Counted from the first letter of the stretch, positions 1 through 9,224 are shown. The stretch: 33,365 nt of DNA from Bacteroidales bacterium (GCA_024762655.1 JANTHB010000036.1:1-33365), one strand, 5' to 3'. Numbers and translations: made by a program. Notes: a model not told the origin generated them from the sequence alone.

Positions 1-827
1 TGGATGGATGGGACAAGGTTTCTGGGCCTGATCAATGTGGCTATGGCGAAATCTCCCGAGGGGGTGAAGGTTACATTTTCCATGATATAGGCGTCATGGA
101 ACATTTTCCTTTCTTTAACTCGTTGATATCGCGTATCCAGTACGGTCATTTCCACCTCTATAGGCTCCCGTGAAGGCCGGGGGAGTATGCGCCTGCTGGA
201 AACATAAACCAGCTTCCCGTCAGGAGAAATGGCAGCACCTACAGGGTTGTTGCCTGCAGCTAACCTTTTCTTTTCTTCACCGGAGATAAGATCAATGATT
301 GATATCTTGTTGGAATAAGAATCGACAACATACAGGAATTTTTCATCCTTACTGAGAACCATTCCGGCCGGGCCATTTCCGGTTTTCAGGGTGTCGGTTA
401 CCCTGAAATCATTAACGTCGATACGGTAAACATTATCCGCCCACTGGTTGCTGACAAATGCAGTTTTTCCGTCTTTTGTAAGAATTACGGTGTGGGGTTG
501 TTTGCCGACAGCAATCTTTTCGGCGACCTTTCCGGTTTGATTATCCACAACCAGCAATTCGCTGCTTTCCTGAGCTACCACATACAACCTGTTACCGTCC
601 GGCGAAACAGCAAGGTTGAAAGGAGAAAGATAGGTTTTGTTCACCATCTTATAGATGGGACCCTCGTTGTACATATGTATATGACACCGGATACAGTTGA
701 TCGGATGATCTTCTGTAGCGGTCATATAATTTACATGTTCCCGTCCGAATTTATGGAGAGCTACCCCCATAAACCCGAGGATAGCCAAAACAACAATAAC
801 GGATATGATATTTTTCGCTTTCATCAT
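1..827 (-). CDS. YVTN-type beta-propeller protein with N-terminal CxxCH heme motif (3' end beyond window)
   Basis: The reading frame enters from the left edge and starts at the ATG at 827; 275 codons are visible. The protein begins with a short basic stretch and one hydrophobic segment (about residues 7-24), probably a membrane anchor or signal. Next comes CIRCH (C45, C48, H49), a CxxCH motif that in exported proteins normally binds a c-type heme. From about residue 65 there are repeated blades of the YVTN kind, such as NLAVSPDGNRLYVVAQESS, FVSNQWADNVYRID, YVVDSYSNKISIIDL and AAISPDGKLVYVSS. The start overlaps the stop of the upstream gene by ATGA, so translation is probably coupled. A role in periplasmic redox or sensing is inferred; the substrate is unknown. 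A second start (824) one codon in is equally possible. The missing 3' end prevents knowing whether further heme motifs exist. Confidence 0.85.
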   Translation of the reverse strand, partial: MMKAKNIISVIVVLAILGFMGVALHKFGREHVNYMTATEDHPINCIRCHIHMYNEGPIYKMVNKTYLSPFNLAVSPDGNRLYVVAQESSELLVVDNQTGKVAEKIAVGKQPHTVILTKDGKTAFVSNQWADNVYRIDVNDFRVTDTLKTGNGPAGMVLSKDEKFLYVVDSYSNKISIIDLISGEEKKRLAAGNNPVGAAISPDGKLVYVSSRRILPRPSREPIEVEMTVLDTRYQRVKERKMFHDAYIMENVTFTPSGDFAIATLIRPRNLVPSI

Positions 828-2248
828 TTCATGTTACTTACTTTAAACGTCTCTTCCTTTTTAGCTTGTTTGGAAGTATCTACCGGTATGACGACCGGGT
901 AAGAACGGATCGCTTCAGGTACAACATTTTGCGGAGATAATTCGGGATCTTCATGACATCCGATACAACCCCGTCTTTCAAAAGAGCGTACCCAATACCA
1001 GTCTGATGGACCCAGCACAACTTTCTTGTTATCGTCGAGGGTTTGAAGGCGAAAAGGAATGTCAGCAGGAATTTTGAGGTAAAAAGAACCGTCCTTTTCA
1101 AGGGGAACAATTCCCAAGCTTCGATCCATACCCAATACTTCAATAGCTGTAGCTTTTCCGTTTACTTTTGTGCCGGGCTGCGTAATATTAACATTCTGTG
1201 ACATCAACAGGCCGGTAGGGTACGCTGACATCAGCTCGTTGGGGAGATTCCGCGGACGTACATAAGGCTGAACCCACATGGGATCCAGATAATTAAACTG
1301 TACATCCGTGAGTAATTCATTTCCGGGTTTATTTTCTGTAAGTGAAAATAAAAACAATCCGGTATGAGAAGATCCCGGGGCACGGTAGGATACATACAGT
1401 TGATCTTTCCCCGCAGGGCAAACAGAATAAAAATCACCTTCAACGGCCTGCGTATGGTTTACTGCAGAATGCAGGGAACGATTATAGCGGATACTGATCA
1501 AGTCCCATTTCCCTTTGGTGTTCTTTTCCGTAAACCAGATCAGACCGTCATGAGTTTCATGAATTCGTAAACCGATTTGCGAATCTTCAGGAATTCCATA
1601 GAACAACTCCATTTTGGTCCCGTTGGGCCGAAGGGCAAGGCATTTGGCGCGTTTTGCTTCCGGATATACCTGAGTACTTAGCATCAATATCCTGCCGTCA
1701 TTAAGAATCGTAGAAATCAGGTCTTGTGTGGGATGAAAAGTGATCTGCTGCAGGCCGGTGCCGTCCAGATTCATGGTGAATAAGGTCAGGAATGTTCCCG
1801 TACCGGTATCCGGCATTTCCCGTGTGAACGCAAGGCGGTTTCCGGGTAGATAGTATGGGGTATAACAGGACTCTTTGCAGTGGGTTACCTGCCTTACGGT
1901 TTTCTTTTTCAGATTCATTTCCCACACATGCCAGGGATCGTTTTTTTCTTTCTGACCTGAAAAAAGAATATGGGTACCGTCGTAGGAGACATGGGGAGAA
2001 CAAGCTGAGTAAAAGCCGGAAGTAAGTACTTCGGGCCTACTGTTGTTTTCCGCCGGACGAACCGCCACCAGGGCGGCACCCTGCCAGGCTGGGACCAAGC
2101 CTGCCCCGGGATGAAAAACATCCACCGGCACACGGGTGACGAGGATCATCTTCTGACCGGGACCTTTGCTGCAAGATACCAGCCAGACACTTGCAAACCC
2201 GGCCAATATCAGATAGCCGGCAAGGAGAAATATCTTTCTGAGATTCAT
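824..2248 (-). CDS. HzsA-related TolB-like propeller lipoprotein with C-terminal CxxCH
   Basis: A 474-residue protein with a lipoprotein signal peptide ending LVSC (C26). The middle has TolB/WD40-like propeller blades (HVSYDGTHILFSGQKE, RQVTHCKESCYTPYYLPGNRLAF). The C-terminal part, from KDGSFYLKIPADIPFRLQTL to RRGCIGCHEDPELSP, matches what I recall of proteins annotated as related to the hydrazine synthase alpha subunit (HzsA): a small beta domain followed by one CxxCH heme site (C428, C431, H432). Homology to HzsA does not imply hydrazine synthesis, because the other synthase subunits are absent here; most Bacteroidota and Planctomycetota relatives have no known function. It overlaps both neighbours by four bases (ATGA), so it belongs to a tight three-gene operon. 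The likely location is the periplasm or outer membrane. The family call is from memory of motifs and is moderately sure; the single heme motif and lipobox are seen directly. Confidence 0.8.
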   Translation of the reverse strand: MNLRKIFLLAGYLILAGFASVWLVSCSKGPGQKMILVTRVPVDVFHPGAGLVPAWQGAALVAVRPAENNSRPEVLTSGFYSACSPHVSYDGTHILFSGQKEKNDPWHVWEMNLKKKTVRQVTHCKESCYTPYYLPGNRLAFTREMPDTGTGTFLTLFTMNLDGTGLQQITFHPTQDLISTILNDGRILMLSTQVYPEAKRAKCLALRPNGTKMELFYGIPEDSQIGLRIHETHDGLIWFTEKNTKGKWDLISIRYNRSLHSAVNHTQAVEGDFYSVCPAGKDQLYVSYRAPGSSHTGLFLFSLTENKPGNELLTDVQFNYLDPMWVQPYVRPRNLPNELMSAYPTGLLMSQNVNITQPGTKVNGKATAIEVLGMDRSLGIVPLEKDGSFYLKIPADIPFRLQTLDDNKKVVLGPSDWYWVRSFERRGCIGCHEDPELSPQNVVPEAIRSYPVVIPVDTSKQAKKEETFKVSNMK

Positions 2249-3963
2249 GGAGTTTTTGCTTCAGATTCTTTAATCGTGAGTACTTGTCCTGCTTTTACGT
2301 TCTCCAGTCTCTGGGTTTTCCCGGAAGGCCAGATTATATCTATGGTGTCAACAGTCGTATTTTGTCCCAGCCCGAAATGTACCCGCGGATCGTTGGTGGA
2401 AAGATAGCCGCTGGAACTGATCTTCTGGGCATATTGTTTCCTGCCCCCTGCGCTGAGGGTTATCCGGGTGCCTATGCCGTCCCTGTTGCTGGTATCCCCG
2501 ATGAGCAGCAGGGAAATCCAATGGTTTTCATTGCCTTTGTTGTTGCGAAGCAATACCCCCGGTTCTTCAAGATTTACAATGTAGGCATCAATGTCGCCGT
2601 CATTATCGTAATCTCCGAAACAGGCGCCCCGGCCCACATGCTCTTCCTGGAAATAAGCACCCCGGTCTGTTGATACGTCAACAAATTTTCCATTCCCTTC
2701 ATTTTCAAAGAGCTGATCTTCCTGGCCGTACAGATGCTTTAACTCTCCGTTTACTTTGAATAAATCCAGATCCCCGTCATTATCATAGTCGATAAACGAG
2801 GAAGCCCATCCTACAAACTGTCCGCAGGCAGCAGCAATCCCGGCTTTATACGACATTTCCGAAAAAACGCCGTTCCCTTCATTCATGTGTAAGGAACAAT
2901 AGACATTGTCCGAAACAAATAAGTCCATAAGTCCATCATTATTATAATCTCCGAAGGCTACGGACATGCTGATGGTTGCTTCACCTACCTGGTTAAAAGC
3001 CGTTCCCGACGAGATGCCTCTGTCTTCAAATCCTTTACCCTGGTTGTTATGGTAGAGATAATTTACCATATGATCGTTGGAAACATAAATATCCACCCAT
3101 CCGTCGTTGTCATAATCCGCGGCTCCCACACCCATGGCCCGGCCATCTTTTTTGTAAACATTCATTTCTTTGGTCACATCCGTAAAAGTCCCGTCCCCGT
3201 TATTGTGGTACAGGACATCGGGCGTGCCGTCGTAAGCCATAGGCCCCGGAAAACCATCGGGGGCATAATAATAGTTATACTTCGGATCAAAGGTGATATA
3301 GTTTCCTACGTACAGGTCCAGATATCCGTCTTTGTCGTAATCCAGCCACACCGCTCCTACGCTGCACTCATTTCCCTGAATACCGGCACGTTTTGAAACG
3401 TCCGAAAAGGTTCCGTTCCCGTTGTTTTTCAGCAGAACGTTAGGTCCGAAATTACTTATATAAATATCAGGATATCCGTTGTTGTCAAAATCTCCTACCG
3501 TGACCCCCATGCCATATCCACGATCTCCGGTTTTGGTTTTTTTTGTAACATCCTGGTAGGTACCGTTGTGAAGATTACGAAACAGCTTATTTTCCGTGTC
3601 CTTAACATCCGGATGTTCCTTGTTCCGGCTCAGGATAGGATTATAATTTCCGTTGGTGACGTATAGGTCCAGATACCCATCCTGGTCATAATCCAGAAAG
3701 GCTGCACCCCCTCCGTCCGATTCAACAAGATTGCTTAAATGTTCATCTCCGATTGTACGGACAAAATCTATACCCGAATATTGGGTTATATTCTGAAAAT
3801 AATCGCCGTTGGAAGGAGGAAGAACGGTTTTCGCCTCTGTTTCCGGGGTTGCGGAAGGTTTGTTCCCGGAATGACAGGAACCCAGAATCAAAGAGAAAAC
3901 GGACAGTATTAAAATAGATACTGTGGTTATACTTAGGTATTTACGATTGGATTTCTTTCTCAT
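2245..3963 (-). CDS. CRTAC1-family FG-GAP repeat lipoprotein with ASPIC/UnbV domain
   Basis: A 572-residue lipoprotein with signal peptide and lipobox LGSC (C30). It holds about seven FG-GAP/VCBS blades, each with a DxDxDGxxD-like calcium loop, for example DYDQDGYLDLYV, DFDNNGYPDIYI, DYDKDGYLDLYV, DYDNDGWVDIYV, DYNNDGLMDLFV, DYDNDGDLDLFK and DYDNDGDIDAYI. The C-terminus (from about residue 494) is an ASPIC/UnbV domain: RDGIGTRITLSAGG, SSGYLSTNDPRVHFGLG, IDIIWPSGKTQ. Such proteins are extracellular calcium-stabilised propellers; their ligands are mostly unknown. It is the first gene of the operon, and the gene behind it starts inside its stop (ATGA). The sequence immediately upstream is very AT-rich and carries a possible promoter element. 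Family assignment is firm; a role as ligand- or surface-binding partner for the two CxxCH proteins is inferred. Confidence 0.92.
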   Translation of the reverse strand: MRKKSNRKYLSITTVSILILSVFSLILGSCHSGNKPSATPETEAKTVLPPSNGDYFQNITQYSGIDFVRTIGDEHLSNLVESDGGGAAFLDYDQDGYLDLYVTNGNYNPILSRNKEHPDVKDTENKLFRNLHNGTYQDVTKKTKTGDRGYGMGVTVGDFDNNGYPDIYISNFGPNVLLKNNGNGTFSDVSKRAGIQGNECSVGAVWLDYDKDGYLDLYVGNYITFDPKYNYYYAPDGFPGPMAYDGTPDVLYHNNGDGTFTDVTKEMNVYKKDGRAMGVGAADYDNDGWVDIYVSNDHMVNYLYHNNQGKGFEDRGISSGTAFNQVGEATISMSVAFGDYNNDGLMDLFVSDNVYCSLHMNEGNGVFSEMSYKAGIAAACGQFVGWASSFIDYDNDGDLDLFKVNGELKHLYGQEDQLFENEGNGKFVDVSTDRGAYFQEEHVGRGACFGDYDNDGDIDAYIVNLEEPGVLLRNNKGNENHWISLLLIGDTSNRDGIGTRITLSAGGRKQYAQKISSSGYLSTNDPRVHFGLGQNTTVDTIDIIWPSGKTQRLENVKAGQVLTIKESEAKTP

Positions 3964-4008
3964 GCGTAATTATATTAGACGATCGTCAATTTGAGTATTT
4001 ACAGATTA

Positions 4009-4016
4009 CAAAAATA
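4009..4016 (-). promoter_or_regulatory. possible Bacteroidota -7 element (TATTTTTG) for the CRTAC1/CxxCH operon
   Basis: Read on the minus strand the bases are TATTTTTG, matching the TAnnTTTG -7 element of the primary sigma factor of Bacteroidota. It lies about 45 bases ahead of the ATG at 3963 in an AT-rich stretch. No TTG is found about 19 bases upstream, so the -33 part is missing and the call is weak. Confidence 0.3.
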
Positions 4017-4131
4017 AAAAATATTACTAAATAAAATATTGTATCACGATTTTTTTATGAACATATGCTTAAAATTATTTTACATGTACAGAATAGGGGC
4101 TTTTTATTATTTTATACTTAATATTTGCTAT

Positions 4132-5079
4132 TCAATCAGTGCAGGAACAACGGACCGGGGGCATTACGGTCTGAAGCAGATTCATCCGGTTTAATCGTTC
4201 TTTTCGGGGTTGCAGACATTTTTTACAGGAAGAAAAGGAATCAATATCCCACAGATCCGCCAGTACGATCCCTTTTTTCAAGTGGATCCCGTATTCCAGG
4301 ACTTTCTCCAGGGACTGAATATCCGGAGGCTCGAAATAGTTTTGTTTTTCGAGGTACTCCATGGCTCCGTTGCCTGACCGGACCGGAATAACGATACAGG
4401 TATCAACGCCGGTACGGAAAGCATAATCCATGGATTTATTGGCCCAGCATATACCTTCTTCTTCGGTCATAAACGGGGGGCGGAGCAGGATAAAAGCGCG
4501 GGTTCCGATTCCGTGGGAACTAAGAAAACTTACCGATTGTTCAAAATCAGCCAGAGTCATTTTTTTGTTCAGGCGGGGTAAAACTTCCGGATGGATGGTT
4601 TCCAGTCCAATGGCAACCTGTAATGCTCCTTTTATCAGCTTACTGAAAGACAGAGTCTTGTGGTTGATAAAAGCTGGATGACTCTCAACGATCACGGTTT
4701 CAAACGGTTCTAAAAGTGTGGCTATCTTTTCGTAGTCTTCAGGCGGGATGGCCAGCGGATCGAAAAAGCTTCCGCTGTTGTATAATTTGATATGCCTGGC
4801 AGGAGGCAGTTGGCTGAGGGCATATTCAATCTGGGTGGGAATGGCGCCCGGTGGCACAGGGTTGTCTGTGGTGTTTTTCCACAGGTCGCACATCAGACAA
4901 CTGAAAGGACACTCGCGATTGGTGAGGAAAACGGCAGCAACCTCTTCAATGTTTCCTCCGGATGTATGCTCTTTTTCCACGAAAAAAGCATACGGTCTGA
5001 ACGGATCCACCTGGTTCTTTGAACCGCGCCGGGAGAGGATCCAGGAAGAATCGATGGTGAAACCAGGATATTTACTCAT
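4132..5079 (-). CDS. radical SAM protein, RaSEA/TIGR01210-like
   Basis: A 315-residue soluble protein with the radical SAM cluster motif CPFSCLMC (C57, C61, C64; CxxxCxxC). Downstream elements KLYNSGSFFDP, IVESHPAFI and VAIGLETIHPEVL recall the archaeosine synthase radical SAM partner RaSEA and the TIGR01210 group, related to the Elp3 fold. The C-terminus carries four more cysteines (C285, C288, C311, C313), which could hold an auxiliary Fe-S cluster or zinc. Its start codon directly abuts the stop of the preceding lipoprotein gene (no spacer), so the two are almost certainly co-transcribed. Archaeosine is not expected in bacteria and no ArcS-like gene is in view, so the substrate is unknown: tRNA or another target. 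The radical SAM class is firm; the subgroup is moderately supported. Confidence 0.82.
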   Translation of the reverse strand: MSKYPGFTIDSSWILSRRGSKNQVDPFRPYAFFVEKEHTSGGNIEEVAAVFLTNRECPFSCLMCDLWKNTTDNPVPPGAIPTQIEYALSQLPPARHIKLYNSGSFFDPLAIPPEDYEKIATLLEPFETVIVESHPAFINHKTLSFSKLIKGALQVAIGLETIHPEVLPRLNKKMTLADFEQSVSFLSSHGIGTRAFILLRPPFMTEEEGICWANKSMDYAFRTGVDTCIVIPVRSGNGAMEYLEKQNYFEPPDIQSLEKVLEYGIHLKKGIVLADLWDIDSFSSCKKCLQPRKERLNRMNLLQTVMPPVRCSCTD

Positions 5080-5838
5080 TTACAGACGATGGATTAAATC
5101 CGCATATTCATTTTTAATTTTTATGGAGGACGTACTGTCAATCACCGATTGCAATTCCTGTTTCAGCATTTTTTTGCCCATCTCGTCAAACCAGGGCATG
5201 TTTTTTTCTAGGGAGATATAAACACTGTCACTCAGTGCTTCAAGATCCCCTTCATCAAATATAGAGGTGTTTTTCTGGTTCCCCAGAACATAGGACATCA
5301 TGGTTAGATACGCATATTGTATCGTAGGAAAAGCTGATTTTAAAGATCGGTCGTTTACGTCATCGGAGGCATTTATTTTATAAGCCAGGTCAAGCATCTT
5401 CTGGGTTATCCTTATTCCGAATAAGTAGATTTGAATCAGTTCCTTCTTATAATATTGTTCTCTACTGTAAATATCTGTATAAATACGACTGAGATCACTC
5501 TGTATGCCTAGAAAAGCCTGGATCCTGAATGCTTTTTCCTGCAGGGAAATTGTGTCGGAGTTCAGGAAGGAAAGATTGTCTTCGCTGATCAGATGTTGGA
5601 AAAGTGTGCCTGATTTTTTACTGTTGTACCGGGGTAAAGCCAAAGAATCTTTGGCTTTGATTTTATCCAGTGTACTGATGGCATGGAAGAAATCCTGATT
5701 ATTCCAGGTTTTTGACGGATCAGGCATCCCTGATTTTATGTATTCATCTGTCTTATAGGAATAATCCGGTTCCTTTTGTTTCTCACAGGAACCTAATAGA
5801 ACCGGGAGAGCAATCATCACTATTATTACGTTTTTCAT
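5080..5838 (-). CDS. unrecognised lipoprotein
   Basis: A 252-residue protein that I do not recognise. The first 18 residues form a signal peptide with lipobox LLGSC (C18), so the mature protein should be a lipid-anchored envelope protein. The remainder looks mainly alpha-helical, with many Lys, Asp, Ser and Tyr residues and no metal or catalytic motif visible. The sequence DPSKTWNNQDFFHAISTLDKIKA near residue 45 is polar and likely starts the folded domain. It lies 35 bases after the large FG-GAP lipoprotein gene and ends immediately before the radical SAM gene. This context suggests a surface or periplasmic helper of the SusCD-type system, but that is inference only. Confidence 0.8.
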   Translation of the reverse strand: MKNVIIVMIALPVLLGSCEKQKEPDYSYKTDEYIKSGMPDPSKTWNNQDFFHAISTLDKIKAKDSLALPRYNSKKSGTLFQHLISEDNLSFLNSDTISLQEKAFRIQAFLGIQSDLSRIYTDIYSREQYYKKELIQIYLFGIRITQKMLDLAYKINASDDVNDRSLKSAFPTIQYAYLTMMSYVLGNQKNTSIFDEGDLEALSDSVYISLEKNMPWFDEMGKKMLKQELQSVIDSTSSIKIKNEYADLIHRL

Positions 5839-5873
5839 TCTGTCCTTTTTTTCAATAGTTCATCTTTTAAAAG

Positions 5874-8800
5874 TTATTTTGCCGGTTTATCGGTTTTATG
5901 ACCGGGACTTCCGGGCCCGGTTTCTTCAGATCTACGGTATATTTGCAAACTGTCATTATTTACGGCAAATAACAGGAGCTTCTTTTCCGTTGCCAGGGTG
6001 ATCTGAGCAATATCCCTGACTTCACCCCGGACAAAAATACCACTTTTTGGGTTTGGTAGTTCTTTGAAGTGGCCTTTCCCGTCTCCCAAAAGAAGCAAAC
6101 CTTTATTGGCATCAAGGTGCCCGAATTTTATTCTCATTTCATAAAAATTCCCGGCCAGTAACAGGTCAGGATAGCCGTCATGGTTGTAATCGTCAGACTT
6201 AATGGCAAATATGGGCGATAGTTGGGCGGGCAAAGGTAATTTTAAGAGCCTGAAATGATTGTTGCCTGTATTTTCCAGGAGACACGAGCTGAAGTTGTTT
6301 GCCTGGAGCATCATGGCGTTCTCAAGTTCTTTTTTAGGAAAAAGATCCTGCATGGTTTGATCGGCAAAGGCCTTGTAAGACGGGTATCTTTTATTGATCT
6401 CCGGGATTTGTGATGCCAGATCGTATTTTGAGTATAGTGGATAGCTTTTTCCCTGGATATAATAACACATAACGGCATCCAGGGTACCGTTATGGTCAAA
6501 ATCTTTGGCATAAATTGTGGCCGGTTTACCGGGTGAGGGTTTGATCTGAAAATTTAACCCGAAGTTTCCCAGGATATAATCCGTATCTCCGTCCCCGTCA
6601 AAATCTCCGGCACAGATACTGTTCCACCACCCTTTTGAGTTGGGCATCCAGTCTTGACCAACCAGTTCTTTCAGTTTTGATCCTGTATTTAAGAAAAGTC
6701 TTACAGGCATCCATTCTCCTGCCAGAATGAGGTCTGCTAATCCGTCTCCGTTAAAATCTGTCCAGAGAGCGTCTGTTACCATCCCGGGTTTCAGCAAAGC
6801 GGGATTTTTCTCTTCGGTTACATCCCGGAAGAATCCCTTCCCGTTGTTTTCCAGAATGTAACTTCTTGGGGCAATAGGGTAGAGGCCCGGGGTCAACCTT
6901 CCGCCGATAAAAAGATCCGGATCTCCGTCATGGTCCATATCGCCGGATTTAACACAGGATCCGCTGGTCAGGATATCGGGAAGACGGTCTTTTGCTTTTA
7001 CAAAGGATCCTGTACCGTCATTCAGGTATAAACGGTCACGTAGTTTCTCCGAGGCCAGCTTAAATTCGTTGCCTCCGCTAACCACATACAGATCGGGGTC
7101 TTTATCCCCGTCAACATCTACGAACAATACCCCGATGTCTTCACATTCCTTATCGGCCTCAAAGCATGCCTGCGGGCTTCTCTCAAAGGTACCCTCCGGC
7201 GTCTGGATAAATAACATACCGGGAGATCCTTTGGCGCCGCCGATGAACACATCGTCCAAACCGTCATGATTGACGTCGGCAGTGGTCATATGGGGCCCCT
7301 GGGTCGACAGAAGATAGGGTAACAAGGGCTGGGTCATAAAATCATTATATTCGTTTTCCTTGTGTTTATAGGCTATCGGCTTCTTGTGAAGGATCGGTTT
7401 GTATAGCGTATGATAAAGGGGCTTTGCCTTAGGCTGCCGGACTTTTGCCTCTTTATTATATAAGGTGATGGTTTGGTCGACATCAATATTCTTTAGTGTC
7501 TGTGCTCTGAGATCCGGCCAGATAATGGTTAGTTTATCCACTTTGGAGGCTTTTCCCAGGCCGAAAATCAATGTGTGATCCATAGACGACATATACCCCC
7601 TGGAAGGATAGAATTCCTGGGTATAGGTTTGTCTGCCGCAGGTTACATCAATTCTTGCCCCGATGCCACCGGTATTTTTTGCGCTTCCTTTGAGCTTGAT
7701 CCTTAGATAATGATTTTTTGATGAGTGTTCTGCATTGTTTCTGTATACATAGGCGTAATCATTAATATTGCTGATGATCAGGTCCATGTCTCCATCGTTA
7801 TCCAGATCGGCATAAGCAGCTCCGTTTGAAAGGGTTTTTTTGTTGAAACCCCAGTCTCTGGCAACATTGGTAAATGTAAGATTCCCGTTGTTGTGAAACA
7901 TATAATTGTTCAGAATGGTTGCCGGTATTTTTTTCAGAAATTCCATCCTGTTAATGGATTTTTCTCCCTGTCGCCTTTTCATGGTCTCATTTACCGCCAG
8001 GGTAATGATATCCATGTGTGTGTTGTTTTTTCCGTATCCGTTACTGATAAAAATGTCTTTGTGACCGTCGTTGTCAAAATCACAGATCAGGGGAGACCAA
8101 CTCCAATTGGTGCTATAGATGCCGGCATACTGGCCTATTTCGGTAAAATAAGAACCGTAATTATTCAGTTGCAACATATTGCGGGTGGTCTGATGATAAA
8201 ACCCGGTTTTGTCCAGTTGGGTAACTTTTTCATAATTATCGGGGCCGGCCACAAGTTTTTGTTCATAATTGGTCGCCGGCAGCATATCTAGTGTGAACAT
8301 GTCAATGTATCCGTCGTTGTTGATATCTGCAGCATCATCGCCCATCGAAGAAAGAGATACGTAACTGAAATACTTTTCCAGTTCCTCGGAGAATGTTCCG
8401 TTTTTCTGATTGATGTACAAATAATCCTGTTCATAAAAATCATTGGAAACATATATGTCCGGCCAGTTATCCCCGTTAAAATCCGCTACGGCTACACCCA
8501 GGCCGAAGTTCAGTACGTTCGATTTAATCCCCACTTTTTCTGTTGCCTCGACAAACCGTTTTCCTGTATTGATAAAAAACTTCTGACCGTATTTTTCGCT
8601 TTTTTGTTTTTTCTGTTTGACCGATTCTTTGGTAAACATGGCATATCTGTCCAGAGAGTGATTCAGCACAAACAGATCAAGGTCTCCGTCTTTATCATAA
8701 TCAAAAAACGTACTGTGGGTGGAATAGGCCGGGTCATCTATCCCATATTCGGCGGCCTTATCTGTAAAAGTCAAATCCCCGTTATTGATAAAAAGAATAT

Positions 8801-9224
8801 TTTTCCGGTATCTGGCACGACCGTCTGTTGAACTGCATACATAAATGTCCAGGAACCCGTCTCCGTTTATATCCACCATGGTAGCTCCGTTGTTCCATGT
8901 TTCGGTAGCAGAGACCCCTGCCTTTTGGGAGATATCTTCAAATTTAAAATTTCCTTTATTGAGATATAAACGGCTGTTTGCCAGGTTTCCGGTAAAATAA
9001 ATATCTGGAAGGCCGTCATTGTTAATATCTCCGACAGCTACCCCGGCACCATTATAAAGATAACTGTAATCCAAAACATTGAAATTCTCCGATTCCTTGA
9101 TAATATTTCTGAAAACAATACCGGTCTTACGATGTGACAGAAGGGTAAATTGTTTTCTATGGGTACACGACATCGTGGAAATTATCATCAACAGGGAGTA
9201 AATAAGGAAGAGGATCTTTTTCAT
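5874..9224 (-). CDS. large FG-GAP/VCBS repeat lipoprotein with internal ASPIC/UnbV domain, SusCD-associated
   Basis: A 1116-residue lipoprotein (lipobox TMSC, C20). The N-terminal half (about 35-500) is an FG-GAP propeller with calcium-loop blades such as DINNDGLPDIYF, DINGDGFLDIYV, DYDKDGDLDLFV, DFNGDNWPDIYV, DFDNDGHKDIFI and DLDNDGDMDLII. An ASPIC/UnbV domain follows (about 510-590: TGGIGARIDVTCG, SRGYMSSMDHTLIFGLG, LTIIWPDLRAQTL). A second FG-GAP set covers about 640-1050 (DVNHDGLDDVFI, DVDGDKDPDLYV, DMDHDGDPDLFI, DFNGDGLADLIL, DFDGDGDTDYIL, DYNHDGYPDLLL). Proteins of this length and layout often sit next to SusC/SusD genes in Bacteroidota; their ligand is generally unknown. It is separated from susD by a strong hairpin, so it may be transcribed at a lower level or from its own promoter. 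Probably surface exposed. Confidence 0.92.
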   Translation of the reverse strand: MKKILFLIYSLLMIISTMSCTHRKQFTLLSHRKTGIVFRNIIKESENFNVLDYSYLYNGAGVAVGDINNDGLPDIYFTGNLANSRLYLNKGNFKFEDISQKAGVSATETWNNGATMVDINGDGFLDIYVCSSTDGRARYRKNILFINNGDLTFTDKAAEYGIDDPAYSTHSTFFDYDKDGDLDLFVLNHSLDRYAMFTKESVKQKKQKSEKYGQKFFINTGKRFVEATEKVGIKSNVLNFGLGVAVADFNGDNWPDIYVSNDFYEQDYLYINQKNGTFSEELEKYFSYVSLSSMGDDAADINNDGYIDMFTLDMLPATNYEQKLVAGPDNYEKVTQLDKTGFYHQTTRNMLQLNNYGSYFTEIGQYAGIYSTNWSWSPLICDFDNDGHKDIFISNGYGKNNTHMDIITLAVNETMKRRQGEKSINRMEFLKKIPATILNNYMFHNNGNLTFTNVARDWGFNKKTLSNGAAYADLDNDGDMDLIISNINDYAYVYRNNAEHSSKNHYLRIKLKGSAKNTGGIGARIDVTCGRQTYTQEFYPSRGYMSSMDHTLIFGLGKASKVDKLTIIWPDLRAQTLKNIDVDQTITLYNKEAKVRQPKAKPLYHTLYKPILHKKPIAYKHKENEYNDFMTQPLLPYLLSTQGPHMTTADVNHDGLDDVFIGGAKGSPGMLFIQTPEGTFERSPQACFEADKECEDIGVLFVDVDGDKDPDLYVVSGGNEFKLASEKLRDRLYLNDGTGSFVKAKDRLPDILTSGSCVKSGDMDHDGDPDLFIGGRLTPGLYPIAPRSYILENNGKGFFRDVTEEKNPALLKPGMVTDALWTDFNGDGLADLILAGEWMPVRLFLNTGSKLKELVGQDWMPNSKGWWNSICAGDFDGDGDTDYILGNFGLNFQIKPSPGKPATIYAKDFDHNGTLDAVMCYYIQGKSYPLYSKYDLASQIPEINKRYPSYKAFADQTMQDLFPKKELENAMMLQANNFSSCLLENTGNNHFRLLKLPLPAQLSPIFAIKSDDYNHDGYPDLLLAGNFYEMRIKFGHLDANKGLLLLGDGKGHFKELPNPKSGIFVRGEVRDIAQITLATEKKLLLFAVNNDSLQIYRRSEETGPGSPGHKTDKPAK

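Noticed and set aside
824-2248. True hydrazine synthase alpha subunit
   Set aside because: Only the C-terminal region and the single CxxCH resemble HzsA; the enzyme's partner subunits are absent and the protein is a shorter lipoprotein.
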